NCBI RefSeq assembly: GCF_042655485.1
Contig: NZ_JBHSMC010000020.1
Coordinates: 192,129 to 256,128 of the forward strand
Reading direction: 5' to 3'
DNA length: 64,000 nucleotides
Origin: Lederbergia graminis
GTDB taxonomy: Bacteria; Bacillota; Bacilli; Bacillales; Bacillaceae_C
Below, one piece after another: positions 25,032 to 33,576 of this stretch. Positions within the stretch are counted from its first letter, which is position 1. Each line of letters starts with the position of its first letter. The notes under the pieces were generated by a model that was not told the DNA's origin, searched no databases, and worked only from the letters and a program-made list of their open reading frames with translations. The position numbers were made by a program, and so were the translations under genes.

Positions 25032-25430
25032 ATGAGTAATGCACAAGAAAGATTGAAAGAATTAATGGGTGATACATTACAGATTCTCGATCATATGAAG
25101 GTAGATTCTGAACATGAACAGTTGCTTCACCAGATTATTAATGGTTTAAATGAGCAAAAAGAAAAAGTCGATAAGCTAACAAATCAGCAAGAAGCAACTT
25201 CCATGAGCAGACAGCTAAGTGAGATTGAAGATATGTGTATTCAACTAGAGGCAAAGCTTTTAGAAGAATATCAACAATCAACAGACAATAATATTGACCA
25301 ATATCAACAATTATCCATGGAAGAACAAACAGCCCAAGTTGACACCTACCATGACAAAATCGACTACCTCAGCACAGTCAAAATAAGAGAAAACATAAAC
25401 AGATTAAAAGAAGCATTACTAAACATTTAG
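25032..25430 (+). CDS. Coiled-coil protein, unknown function
   Basis: A 132-residue, highly charged, almost wholly helical protein (heptad-like NAQERLKELMGDTLQILDH, then LNEQKEKVDKLTNQQ and LSEIEDMCIQLEAKLL). There is no signal or membrane segment. I do not recognise a family. AGGTGG lies 8 bases before ATG 25032. The stop codon TAG shares its G with the first base of a GGGACG repeat, so the repeat begins inside the stop codon. Confidence 0.7.
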   Translation: MSNAQERLKELMGDTLQILDHMKVDSEHEQLLHQIINGLNEQKEKVDKLTNQQEATSMSRQLSEIEDMCIQLEAKLLEEYQQSTDNNIDQYQQLSMEEQTAQVDTYHDKIDYLSTVKIRENINRLKEALLNI

Positions 25431-25493
25431 GGACGTGGGGTCAGTTTCCTCGTCCCATTTTTCAGTGGGACATGGGGTCAGGAACACTGTCCC
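25430..25493 (+). repeat. Two GGGACA-family repeats joined to a stop codon
   Basis: Two forward units, 25430-25456 and 25467-25493. The first begins with the G of the preceding gene's TAG stop. Confidence 0.88.
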
Positions 25494-25505
25494 AAATCTC
25501 TAAAC

Positions 25506-25534
25506 AAAAAAAGACAAGGAATTTCCCCTTGTCC
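25506..25534 (-). terminator. Terminator of the VOC gene
   Basis: Reverse strand GACAAGG-GGAAATT-CCTTGTC followed by TTTTTTTG, 18 bases past the VOC stop. Confidence 0.85.
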
Positions 25535-25551
25535 TCTAAGTTCCATAAAAA

Positions 25552-25947
25552 TTACTTAGCATTCTCGTCTGGTTGGTGGATACCAAATATATTTCCTTCT
25601 GTGTCAATATAGTATCCTTGCCACGCCATGCCAGGGAGAGCGTATTTTGGTAATGCTACCTTCCCACCATTTTCGAGTATTTTTGCTTCAGTGGAATCAT
25701 AATCTGCGACTCCCATCGTACAAGCATAGCCATTTAATGCTTGACCTGGTTCTGGTGGCGGACTTTGCCTTTGCATCAATGCACCATCAATTCCATGTTC
25801 ACCTGCATCACCAGTGACAGCTCCGAAATAAGGCATTCCAGCATATTCGCTCCAATCCTCGAATTTCCAGCCAAATACCTCACCATAAAAACGTTTGGCA
25901 CGTTCCATATCATCGACATGTACTTCAAAATGAACGATTCTTCCCAT
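25552..25947 (-). CDS. VOC (glyoxalase/bleomycin resistance) family protein
   Basis: A 131-residue vicinal-oxygen-chelate protein. Two beta-alpha-beta-beta-beta modules are seen: VHFEVHVDDMERAKRFYGEV at residues 5-24, and CTMGVADYDSTEAKILENGG about 76-95. Candidate metal ligands are His 6 and the C-terminal DTEGNIFGI segment. It resembles the YybH/YdcJ-type glyoxalase-like proteins often annotated as lactoylglutathione lyase homologues; the actual reaction is unknown. GGAGGTAG precedes ATG. Single gene with its own terminator. Confidence 0.85.
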   Translation of the reverse strand: MGRIVHFEVHVDDMERAKRFYGEVFGWKFEDWSEYAGMPYFGAVTGDAGEHGIDGALMQRQSPPPEPGQALNGYACTMGVADYDSTEAKILENGGKVALPKYALPGMAWQGYYIDTEGNIFGIHQPDENAK

Positions 25948-26070
25948 TCTACTACCTCCAATTTATTTCATAGAATTGGATCCTAAACAAATCCATACCA
26001 ACATACATTCTACATGCTTGTTCGAAACCCTCTTTTATTATTGGAAAAAATATACAAAACTAAACAAACA

Positions 26071-26130
26071 GGACGTATGGATCAGGAAATTTGTTCCAAT
26101 ATATGACAAATTCTCCTTTCCCATACGTCC
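26071..26130 (-). terminator. Long hairpin built on a degenerate GGGACA unit
   Basis: GGACGTATGG (26071-26080) pairs with CCATACGTCC (26121-26130). The left arm continues ATCAGGAAATTTGTTCC, a decayed GGGGTCAGG-type unit. It lies just past the SRPBCC gene's stop, with TTTGTTTAG after the stem on the reverse strand, so it can act as a terminator. Confidence 0.55.
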
Positions 26131-26137
26131 CTACTTT

Positions 26138-26593
26138 TTATTTTTCCAAATAGTTTTTTAATGCATCTAAATCTTTTTCACATGCTTTCTTGAATGTCCC
26201 TGCCATCATTTTACCGAATAATTTTGTTATTCCTAACAATCCATTAATTTCTCCTTGTAATGTAACTTCAGAAAAATCATCTGTAGACGGTTCGATTATG
26301 TAGGTGAAAATAAATTCACCTTTACCAGTGGTACCTTTCGTTCCATCACAGCGTAATACAATTTTATTTGGTTCATGAAGGTCGACCACTTCAAAATGCT
26401 CTGTCGCTTCTTTCCCATACATTTTTCTCGTTTCTAACCATTGACTTCCTACTTTCATAGAGCCTTCATCTAAACGTTCAATTTTAACAAGCCCTTGCAT
26501 CCATTGCTCGGCAGCTTCGAGATCCAACAAACTATTGTACGCATTTTCCTTTGGTACATGAAACGTCTTCTGAACTTCAAATTGAATACTCAT
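26138..26593 (-). CDS. SRPBCC family protein
   Basis: A 151-residue START/AHSA1-like helix-grip protein that forms a hydrophobic ligand cavity. The N-terminal strand IQFEVQKTFHVPKENAYNSL, the central VTLQGEINGLLG and a long C-terminal helix KKACEKDLDALKNYL are typical. Members bind lipids or small hydrophobic ligands, and no enzymatic residues can be assigned. AAAGAGGTG precedes ATG. A run of GGGACA repeats separates it from the MerR gene. Confidence 0.82.
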   Translation of the reverse strand: MSIQFEVQKTFHVPKENAYNSLLDLEAAEQWMQGLVKIERLDEGSMKVGSQWLETRKMYGKEATEHFEVVDLHEPNKIVLRCDGTKGTTGKGEFIFTYIIEPSTDDFSEVTLQGEINGLLGITKLFGKMMAGTFKKACEKDLDALKNYLEK

Positions 26594-26629
26594 ATGAACA
26601 CCTCTTTACTTTTTGATTTAGAACATAAT

Positions 26630-26838
26630 GGGACGAGGTTGCTGACCCCTTGTCCTTCCTTCTCCTGAAAAATGGGACAGGGTTCCTGACCCCATGTCCC
26701 TCCCTTGTCCCTCCTTCTTCTGAAAAAGCGGGACGAGGTTCCTGACCCCGCGTCCCTCTTCTGAAAAAGCGGGACGAGGTTCCTGACCCCGCGTCCCTCT
26801 TCTGAAAAAGCGGGACGAGGTTCCTGACCCCGCGTCCC
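26630..26838 (-). repeat. GGGACA-family cluster, 41-bp period at one end
   Basis: Five units. The last three, starting at 26730, 26771 and 26812, are near identical and exactly 41 bases apart, joined by TCTTCTGAAAAAGC. On the reverse strand the array begins with the G of the MerR gene's TAG stop, as for the coiled-coil gene at 25430. Confidence 0.9.
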
Positions 26839-27662
26839 TACTTGATTACTTGGATCATGATTTTGGTGACGTAGTTTTCTTTTTGATTTTGGACAATTGT
26901 GTCATATATATACTCTTCAAATACATGTTCACCTAGTGTTAGTTGCAAACGGTCCATCTCCGCAAACATTTTTTCATATGTATGATGGATTGTTTTATCT
27001 TCGCCGATATGATATCCGATTAGAAAATCACCTTTTACTGCTTTAAAGTAAGGATATCCTTCCTTTGGAGTTGGTTGCTCAATATACAAGTAACTGTAAT
27101 TCGAATATTCTCCTTTTAACACTTGCTCCCGCTTTGTAATCCCACCAATGGGATAGCCTGAATCTAGCTGTGATTCACTTAATTCCTCAATGAACTCGGA
27201 AATCACATTACCGAATTCTTCATCACTGACATTCTCAATGTTTTTACTCAAATAAAGAGTCGCTTCCGGCAATTCCTCTAAGGAAATTTGATTAAAATCA
27301 ATTTTAGATGCTTCTTCCATGAGCGTTATTTTCGCATCAATAATTTTTTCCTTCATTTCTATTTCTTGGCGTTTTCGAACGATTTCTTCCTTCTTTTGAT
27401 ACATTAACGACAAGAATTTTTCTGGAGACTTATTTTCTGTGTATTGCTGTATATCTTGAAGCGACATATCGAGATCTTTCAATAAATCGATAACATAAAA
27501 TAGCTCCAATTGGTTAATCGAATAGTATCTGTATCCTTTTTCATTTTTGAAAACTGGTGTTAACAAACCAATTTGGTCATAATAAAATAAAGTCTGCTTA
27601 TTCACCTTACAAAGCTTAGCAAATTCACCTGTCGTTAAGTACTTTACACTTTTTTTACTCAT
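26838..27662 (-). CDS. MerR family regulator, BmrR/BltR-like
   Basis: A 274-residue regulator. The N-terminal MerR HTH is LTTGEFAKLCKVNKQTLFYYDQ with the wing FKNEKGYRYYS (residues 9-50). A dimerisation coiled coil spans about 80-120, and the C-terminal GyrI-like drug-binding domain spans about 130-274. This matches BmrR/BltR, which bind hydrophobic drugs and activate a neighbouring MFS pump. It is divergent from an MFS gene whose promoter has a 19-bp spacer and internal dyad. No ligand Cys for metals is present. The stop codon merges with a GGGACG repeat. Confidence 0.9.
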   Translation of the reverse strand: MSKKSVKYLTTGEFAKLCKVNKQTLFYYDQIGLLTPVFKNEKGYRYYSINQLELFYVIDLLKDLDMSLQDIQQYTENKSPEKFLSLMYQKKEEIVRKRQEIEMKEKIIDAKITLMEEASKIDFNQISLEELPEATLYLSKNIENVSDEEFGNVISEFIEELSESQLDSGYPIGGITKREQVLKGEYSNYSYLYIEQPTPKEGYPYFKAVKGDFLIGYHIGEDKTIHHTYEKMFAEMDRLQLTLGEHVFEEYIYDTIVQNQKENYVTKIMIQVIK

Positions 27663-27680
27663 TTTTTACATGATCACCTC

Positions 27681-27717
27681 TTGACTATATAGTTACTATA
27701 TACTCTAGGATATAGTC
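27681..27717 (+). promoter_or_regulatory. MerR-type promoter/operator of the MFS pump
   Basis: TTGACT (27681-27686) and TAGGAT (27706-27711) are separated by 19 bp, the over-long spacer typical of MerR-activated promoters. The dyad GACTATAT / ATATAGTC (27683-27690 and 27710-27717) spans the spacer, with an inner palindrome ATATAGTTACTATAT. The divergent MerR gene is the obvious regulator. Confidence 0.75.
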
Positions 27718-27769
27718 TGTAAACAATCGAAAGAGATATTAATTTGTTTCGATAAGGAGATTGTAAAAG

Positions 27770-28990
27770 ATGAAAAATTATAAAATCACTCTAGGATTAT
27801 TATTATTGAATTTGTTCATTGCCTTTTTAGGTATCGGGCTTGTCATTCCGGTTTTACCGACGCTAATGAATGAATTAGGTATAAATGGAACAACGGTTGG
27901 TTATTTAACAGCTGCTTTTGCGATAGCGCAATTAATTGCATCTCCTTTCTCAGGAAAAGCAGTAGATAAATTTGGAAGAAAGATTATGATCGTCATAGGA
28001 CTTTTTATTTTCGGCCTATCTGAATTATTATTTGGACTAGGAAAAGAAATAGAAGTCCTATTCATTTCTCGTATTTTAGGTGGTATTAGTGCAGCTTTCA
28101 TTATGCCCGCTGTTACTGCCTTTATCGCAGATATTACCGACATGGATACACGTCCGAAAGCGTTAGGTTACATGTCAGCAGCAATTAGTACAGGTTTTAT
28201 TATCGGGCCAGGAATCGGTGGATTTTTAGCAGAATTCGGTACGAGAACACCATTCTTCTTTGCAGGTGCACTAGGAACAATCGCGGCAATCCTAACGATA
28301 ATTCTTATTACAGAACCGGAACGTAATGCTGATCATACCGAGGATACAGTTGAAAGTAAAAATGGCATTAGACGGATATTGGAACCAAAATATTTTATAG
28401 CATTTATTCTCATTTTTATTGCATCATTTGGCTTAGCTGCCTTTGAATCATTCTTTAGTTTATTTGTAGACCACAAATTCCAATTTAAACCATCCGATAT
28501 AGCGATTGTCATTACTGGCGGAGCGATATTTGGTGCCATTTCCCAAGTATTACTTTTTGATCGCTTAACAAAGTTATGGGGAGAAATTAAGGTAATACGT
28601 TACAGTTTGGTCCTTTCTGCTCTCCTTGTCTTTTTAATGACTGTTGTACATTCTTATTTTGCAATTTTACTCGTTACATTTATCGTTTTCGTTGGATTTG
28701 ATTTATTCCGTCCAGCTGTTACTTCTTACCTTTCCAATATCGCTGGGAAGGAACAAGGCTTTGTTGGTGGCATGAACTCCATGTTTACGAGCCTTGCAAA
28801 CATTAGCGGACCCATCATCGGCGGCATGTTATTTGATATCGACATCAACTACCCTTACTACTTCTCAACAGTAGTATTAGCAGCAGGAATAACCCTCACC
28901 TTCTTCTGGAAAAAACCCGCTGCAAAGGGACACGGGGTCAGCAACATCGTCCCAGTTCACAATAAAAACAAAGCAGGCTCCGCAACGTAA
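27770..28990 (+). CDS. MFS multidrug efflux transporter (Blt/Bmr-like)
   Basis: A 406-residue, 12-helix DHA1-family proton antiporter. Motif A is GKAVDKFGRKIM (about residues 62-73), the antiporter motif C is GPGIGGFLAE (about 147-156), and the first helix reads LGIGLVIPVLPTLM as in Bmr/NorA/TetA. It exports cationic or hydrophobic drugs and is controlled by the divergent MerR regulator. The natural protein should end near KKPAAK. The last 20 residues GHGVSNIVPVHNKNKAGSAT come from a GGGACA repeat that replaced the original end and supplied a new stop. Confidence 0.9.
   Translation: MKNYKITLGLLLLNLFIAFLGIGLVIPVLPTLMNELGINGTTVGYLTAAFAIAQLIASPFSGKAVDKFGRKIMIVIGLFIFGLSELLFGLGKEIEVLFISRILGGISAAFIMPAVTAFIADITDMDTRPKALGYMSAAISTGFIIGPGIGGFLAEFGTRTPFFFAGALGTIAAILTIILITEPERNADHTEDTVESKNGIRRILEPKYFIAFILIFIASFGLAAFESFFSLFVDHKFQFKPSDIAIVITGGAIFGAISQVLLFDRLTKLWGEIKVIRYSLVLSALLVFLMTVVHSYFAILLVTFIVFVGFDLFRPAVTSYLSNIAGKEQGFVGGMNSMFTSLANISGPIIGGMLFDIDINYPYYFSTVVLAAGITLTFFWKKPAAKGHGVSNIVPVHNKNKAGSAT
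28927..28953 (+). repeat. GGGACA-family repeat inside the MFS coding end
   Basis: GGGACACGGGGTCAG to CGTCCC, in frame within the MFS gene, encoding its C-terminal GHGVSNIVP. Confidence 0.88.
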
Positions 28991-29007
28991 AATGTTGCCT
29001 GTATTAT

Positions 29008-29052
29008 TAAAAACAGCTACTAATCCATTACTAGATTAGTAGCTGTTTTTTC
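29008..29052 (+). terminator. Terminator of the MFS gene
   Basis: A 15-bp perfect stem, AAAACAGCTACTAAT pairing with ATTAGTAGCTGTTTT, with a TTTTTT tail. Confidence 0.9.
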
Positions 29053-29206
29053 CTTCGCTACATCTTCTCCTGATCCCTATTCTAACGGTTAACATCAAAT
29101 GATATAATTAATATATCAATTACATAAACAAGGGTAAATACTCCTTTACACTCAATACCCTTATAAGCAATAGTACCTAACTTTACTTCCAATCCACTAA
29201 ATCATA

Positions 29207-29234
29207 TTGACTCAAATGAATTGATTGCTATAAT
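29207..29234 (+). promoter_or_regulatory. Sigma-A promoter of the sugar-binding gene
   Basis: TTGACT (29207-29212) and TATAAT (29229-29234), 16 bp apart. It lies about 330 bases before the gene start. Confidence 0.65.
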
Positions 29235-29350
29235 AATATAAGTTATGACAAATAGATACATTGTTTCATATTTCGTCTACAGTTATCCTCCACCCAGAAA
29301 CATCTTCATGAATTTACTCTAGCAAAAGCAGAATATATCCTACCTAATAA

Positions 29351-29364
29351 TTAAAGCGTTTTCA
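29351..29364 (-). promoter_or_regulatory. cre box in the leader
   Basis: Reverse strand TGAAAACGCTTTAA matches 13 of 14 positions of TGWAARCGYTWNCW. It lies about 115 bases downstream of the promoter, where CcpA would act as a roadblock. Confidence 0.7.
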
Positions 29365-29565
29365 TTAAAAGATGTATTGCTTAGAATTCTAACAATGTTC
29401 TACCCCATCAATGGGATTATCATTACTCCCTTGAAATATAGCTTAGCCAACAGGAGGTGAATGGAATAGAAAGGAACCTAGTTCAAGAAAGATATCATGC
29501 ACACTAACTACCATCATGTCAGTCATGAAAAATCCACGCTGAAAAAATGCTGAGGGGGCATACTA

Positions 29566-30918
29566 ATGAAAAAGAAGTATTCGTTTATGGTGATGATGTT
29601 ATTTTTTGTAATTCTATTTGCTGCCTGTTCCAATAAAGGAGCTAGTACAGGTGATAACAATAACGATGGAGAAAAAGAAAAGAAAAATGAAAGGTTATTT
29701 GAAATTGACGCAAGTCTTGAAGGAGAAATTACCTTCTGGACCTTTACTCCTGATATCTATATCGATATTGTAAAAGGATTTAATAAGGATTATCCAAATA
29801 TAAAAGTTAAGGTAGTCGGGATGGAAGGACTTGAGAATCAATTACAAACTACGTTAGCAGCAGGGACAGGTGCACCCGATGTGTCGCAAGTAGAGCAAGG
29901 ATCATTTGCGAGATTTTCCACCAATTACTTACTGGAAGACTTACTTCAACCTCCATACAACGCGGGTCAATATAAAGAGTATTTAACTGACTACAACTGG
30001 GAACGCTGGCACTCTGTTGACGGAAAAAGACTTTTAGGGATGCCTTGGGATGTCACACCTGGAATATTCTATTATCGGGAAGATATTTACGAACAAATGG
30101 GATTACCTAGTGACCCAGAAGAGTTAGTAGAATTTCTTCAAAGCGAAGAGAATGTATTAGATGCTGCCCAAACATTAGCAGCAAACGATATTTATATGTG
30201 GGATTGGCGTGATTTACCAGCCGTTCAATATGGTGATTCTCTCGGATATTTTGACTCCGATTATAATTGGACAAGAAATACAGATCGCATGGCAGAACTA
30301 TTTGATCTAGTAAAAAGCGGGATTCAACTTGGATGGGCTCCACAGATATGTGGTCTATGCTCAGATGAAGGTAGACAATTAATGATGCAAGGCAAGATTG
30401 CATCACTTGCTGGTGGTAGTTTCCTAGCACGAGAGTTAGCAAATGTTTTACCAGAACAATCTGGACAATGGCGCGCTACTAGACTTCCTTTAGATGTAAA
30501 TGCTGGACTTGGTGGTTCATCCTTCGTTATCCCTGCACAAGGAAAAAATAAAGAATTAGCATGGGCTTTCGTACAGTGGATGACGCTATCAGAAGAAGCG
30601 TGGAAAGTATTTGTAGAGCATTCTGTCCAACCTTCCTATACTCATATTACTGCTTTACCTTGGTATCAAGAGCTCACAAATGAATATTTAGGTGGTCAGC
30701 AAGATTATAAACTTTATAGTTCATTAGAAGGTAATATACCTGTAAAACGTATGACACCACTAGATGGTAGTGCATGGACGATTTTCATCGATAGTCTCAA
30801 TGAATCTATCAATAATAATATTGATTCGAAGACAATATTAAATCAAATCGAAACAGATGTGATGAAGGAACTTGGATCAGAAATCGAAAAACTAAAAGAA
30901 GAATTATCAAAATACTAA
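29566..30918 (+). CDS. Sugar-binding lipoprotein (ABC family 1), orphan
   Basis: A 450-residue family 1 solute-binding lipoprotein. Signal MKKKYSFMVMMLFFVIL with lipobox FAAC, then an Asn/Asp/Lys linker and the binding fold starting GEITFWTFTPDIYIDIVKGF. The aromatic-rich ligand pocket (YLTDYNWERWH, YMWDWRDLP) suggests an oligosaccharide. No permease or ATPase lies nearby, so it must share one encoded elsewhere. AGGGGGC lies just before ATG. CcpA control is suggested by the cre box in its long leader. Confidence 0.88.
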   Translation: MKKKYSFMVMMLFFVILFAACSNKGASTGDNNNDGEKEKKNERLFEIDASLEGEITFWTFTPDIYIDIVKGFNKDYPNIKVKVVGMEGLENQLQTTLAAGTGAPDVSQVEQGSFARFSTNYLLEDLLQPPYNAGQYKEYLTDYNWERWHSVDGKRLLGMPWDVTPGIFYYREDIYEQMGLPSDPEELVEFLQSEENVLDAAQTLAANDIYMWDWRDLPAVQYGDSLGYFDSDYNWTRNTDRMAELFDLVKSGIQLGWAPQICGLCSDEGRQLMMQGKIASLAGGSFLARELANVLPEQSGQWRATRLPLDVNAGLGGSSFVIPAQGKNKELAWAFVQWMTLSEEAWKVFVEHSVQPSYTHITALPWYQELTNEYLGGQQDYKLYSSLEGNIPVKRMTPLDGSAWTIFIDSLNESINNNIDSKTILNQIETDVMKELGSEIEKLKEELSKY

Positions 30919-30921
30919 CAC

Positions 30922-30953
30922 GGCAAGGGGATCCACTTCCCCTTGTTCTTTTC
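30922..30953 (+). terminator. Terminator of the orphan sugar-binding gene
   Basis: CAAGGGGA / TCCCCTTG stem followed by TTCTTTT, directly after the stop codon. Confidence 0.8.
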
Positions 30954-31005
30954 CACAGCACTCCTATATACTAATGACATACATACATGGAAAGGGAGTT
31001 ATTTG

Positions 31006-31377
31006 ATGAAATTAGGAGCATTTTCCGTAAGCTTAAATGTAAAAGACATTCACAAATCAAAAGAATTTTATTCTAAACTCGGCTTTGAGGAATTAGGTGG
31101 AGATATCTCACAAAATTGGCTGATTTTAAAGAATGAAAATTGTATTATCGGACTTTTCCAAGGAATGTTCGATAAGAATATCCTAACCTTTAATCCAGGT
31201 TGGAATGAAAATGCCGAAAATATCCAAAGTTTTACGGATGTCCGTGATTTACAAAAGCAATTGAAAGCAAATGGAATTAAGTTAACAACCGAAGCAAATG
31301 AAGAAACAGAAGGTCCAGCTTACTTTACACTAGAAGATCCTGATGGCAATCAAATTCTTATTGATCAACACCGCTAA
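31006..31377 (+). CDS. VOC family protein
   Basis: A 123-residue glyoxalase-like protein. FSVSLNVKDIHKSKEFYSKL (residues 6-25) is the first VOC module, and YFTLEDPDGNQILIDQH at the C-terminus holds the usual DPDGN loop. It lacks the first metal-site histidine of classical glyoxalase I, so it may be a binding rather than catalytic member. AAAGGGAG precedes ATG 31006; the longer frame is rejected. It is convergent with a BCCT gene across a shared terminator. Confidence 0.82.
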   Translation: MKLGAFSVSLNVKDIHKSKEFYSKLGFEELGGDISQNWLILKNENCIIGLFQGMFDKNILTFNPGWNENAENIQSFTDVRDLQKQLKANGIKLTTEANEETEGPAYFTLEDPDGNQILIDQHR

Positions 31378-31385
31378 TTGAAAAA

Positions 31386-31424
31386 CACCCGATGCTGTGA
31401 AAAAATCCATAGCATCGGGTTTTA
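31386..31424. terminator. Bidirectional terminator
   Basis: ACCCGATGCTGTG pairs with CATAGCATCGGGT around a short loop, with A-rich and T-rich flanks on the two sides. It serves the convergent VOC and BCCT genes. Confidence 0.85.
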
Positions 31425-31432
31425 CTTCGCAT

Positions 31433-32986
31433 TTATACAGCTTTTGTATCTTTTTTGTGTTTATTAGCTGTTTTCTTATTTTCAATTACCTTAAATTGAC
31501 CGATTCCAAATTCTTTCGCTTCTTCATTTAACGATTTAAATAAGCTCCATAACATGAGTAGCATAATAACAGAGAACGGTAACGCACCTATTATCATCGT
31601 ATTTTGTAATGCTTGTAATCCACCAGTATAAAGTAGTGCAAAAGCAGTTAAGGCTAGAAATACTCCCCATACCACTTTAATTTTATTACTTGGGTTTTGT
31701 GTGCCGTTTGCCGTCATCATCCCTAAAACAAATGTCCCGGAGTCAGCCGATGTAATAAAGAACGTTCCAATTAATATAATCGCTAATATCGATAAAGCCA
31801 TACTATATGGAAAACTTTCAAATACACCAAACAATGTCTCCTCCGGTAGCAAGGATGTTAGAGAAGCTCCTCCTCCCATTTCCGTTATGAAAGCTGCACT
31901 TCCAAAATTCGTAAACCACACAATAGCAATTAGTGTTGGAATTAATAGAACATACAGCACGAATTCACGTATAGTTCTTCCCTTTGATACTCTCGCGATA
32001 AAAACTCCGACAAATGGAGCCCAAGAGATCCACCATGCCCAATAAAATAACGTCCAACCATTTATCCAACTTCGTGAATCTTCATTAAGCGGAGATATTC
32101 TAAAGCCCATGTTAATAAAGTTTTGTAAATAGGCTCCGACGGAATCAACAAAAAGATTTAAAGTGAAAACTGTGGATCCTAAAAGGAACACAATTAAGAA
32201 AAGAGCAGCAGCAAGGCCCATATTAAGATTACTCAAGATTTTAATCCCTTTGCTCAAACCGGTTAATGCAGAAATCATAAATAAGATTGTAACGACAAAA
32301 ATAATAATGGATTGAATAGTAAAATTACTAGGTATACCAAACAAGTAGGATAATCCACCGTTAATTTGCATGGCACCAAATCCGAGTGATGTCGCAACCC
32401 CTAAAACAGTGGAAACCACAGCAATAATATCAATTACCTTACCCACCAATCCATCTGCATGCTTCCCAATAATCGGTCTTAGTGTCCTACTAATTAACGT
32501 TAGTTCCCCTTTTCTAAATGCAAAGTAGGCTAGCACTAATGATACAACTCCATAGACCGCCCATCCATGGATCCCATAATGAAAGAATGTAAATCTTAAC
32601 GCATCCTTCATCCCTTGGTCCGTGCCAAGTTCTCCTGTTGGTGAACTAATTGCGTAGTGACTAAGTGGTTCATATGTGCCGTAAAAAATTAAGCTAATTC
32701 CCACACCTGCACTAAAAAGCATCGCAAGCCAAGTCGGTTTTGAAAACTCTGGTTCATCCTCCTGTTTACCAAGTTTTATTCGACCTAAAGGACTAACAAA
32801 TAAGTAAGCGCACGCAACAACAAATACCATAACTAGCACTAAATAATACCAACCAAAAGAATTCGTAATAAAATTTTGTGCTACACTAGTAACCTTTTCT
32901 AACGTTGTAGGCATGAGAATCCCCATCAATACTAAACTTCCTACAATCGCTAACGAAACATAAAAAACAAGTGAAGCTTTTTTCAT
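31433..32986 (-). CDS. BCCT (glycine-betaine type) transporter, copy 1
   Basis: A 517-residue, 12-helix betaine/choline/carnitine transporter, OpuD-like, taking up compatible solutes with sodium. The helix-8 signature WAWWISWAPFVGVFIARVSK is intact. The glycine stretch of helix 3, GMGIG in most members and in copy 2, is GVGIS here (SAGVGISLIFYGTYEP). It is a tandem paralogue of the gene at 33577, with most residues identical and a matching leader. ATG 32986 is chosen over the longer frame because it matches copy 2 exactly and has GGGAG upstream, though 13 bases away. The lysine-rich tail (NKHKKDTKAV) may be an osmosensing end. Confidence 0.9.
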   Translation of the reverse strand: MKKASLVFYVSLAIVGSLVLMGILMPTTLEKVTSVAQNFITNSFGWYYLVLVMVFVVACAYLFVSPLGRIKLGKQEDEPEFSKPTWLAMLFSAGVGISLIFYGTYEPLSHYAISSPTGELGTDQGMKDALRFTFFHYGIHGWAVYGVVSLVLAYFAFRKGELTLISRTLRPIIGKHADGLVGKVIDIIAVVSTVLGVATSLGFGAMQINGGLSYLFGIPSNFTIQSIIIFVVTILFMISALTGLSKGIKILSNLNMGLAAALFLIVFLLGSTVFTLNLFVDSVGAYLQNFINMGFRISPLNEDSRSWINGWTLFYWAWWISWAPFVGVFIARVSKGRTIREFVLYVLLIPTLIAIVWFTNFGSAAFITEMGGGASLTSLLPEETLFGVFESFPYSMALSILAIILIGTFFITSADSGTFVLGMMTANGTQNPSNKIKVVWGVFLALTAFALLYTGGLQALQNTMIIGALPFSVIMLLMLWSLFKSLNEEAKEFGIGQFKVIENKKTANKHKKDTKAV

Positions 32987-33525
32987 ATTAAATTGACAAC
33001 TCCCAGTTAAGATTTGAATAAAGCGGGTTTTACTTCGAATGGAGAATACATAAAAATGTAAAACCAAAATAAAAGGATTTTTTTGAAGCAAATATCGTTC
33101 ACCCAATAATTGTTACAAACAACTTTTTTAACTAGCAAAAGTATTCTCGAGGAATTTCTACAAATATGAATGCGTGGGATGACTTTTTACAGGATATAGA
33201 GAAGGCTAGATTACTAGTTATTTTGTAACACTTATTAGTCTAGCGAACTATAAGTTAGAAAGCACACTCGATATTTTAGCATTATCTAGACTATAATCGG
33301 ATTATTTCCTCTTAGGTGAGTATATAACTATGCATTCTCAATAATCTCCTTATATACTCCGAATAATGTATGAATATAAAATAATCAGTTTATTAAGGAT
33401 AGATAAGTGTCGTGTTATTGTTATTGTGAAACTTATACCCTAACTTCCACTATCGAAACATGACAATATTTTTTCTGAAATACCCAATATTAATTCCCTC
33501 AATCCCCTTACTCTTTTGAAAGAAA
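32987..33525. other. Gene-free leader and spacer between BCCT copies
   Basis: The first about 120 bases (32987-33110) are clearly similar to the leader of copy 2 (35137-35265), including a shared block GGAGAATACAT and TTTACTTCGA. The rest is AT-rich with no supported gene. Promoters are expected on the reverse strand, but none is clear enough to call. Confidence 0.6.
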
Positions 33526-33560
33526 AAGCCTTGTATCAGCTTAGGTAATACAAGGCTTTC
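33526..33560 (-). terminator. Terminator of BCCT copy 2
   Basis: AAAGCCTTGTAT / ATACAAGGCTTT stem; the reverse strand then has TTTTTCTTTC. Confidence 0.85.
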
Positions 33561-33576
33561 TTGTTTTCTATTTGAT

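Larger units (their letters stand above)
29053..29565 (+). other. Long leader region of the orphan sugar-binding gene
   Basis: A 513-base spacer without a gene. It contains a near-consensus promoter (29207-29234) and a cre box (29351-29364), so the transcript leader would be about 325 bases. A two-codon ORF at 29471 has a strong AGGAGGTG site (ATG GAA TAG). No recognised riboswitch was found. Confidence 0.5.

Noticed and set aside
24210..31377. Prophage or genomic island
   Set aside because: No integrase, phage structural gene or tRNA attachment site; gene content is ordinary chromosomal.
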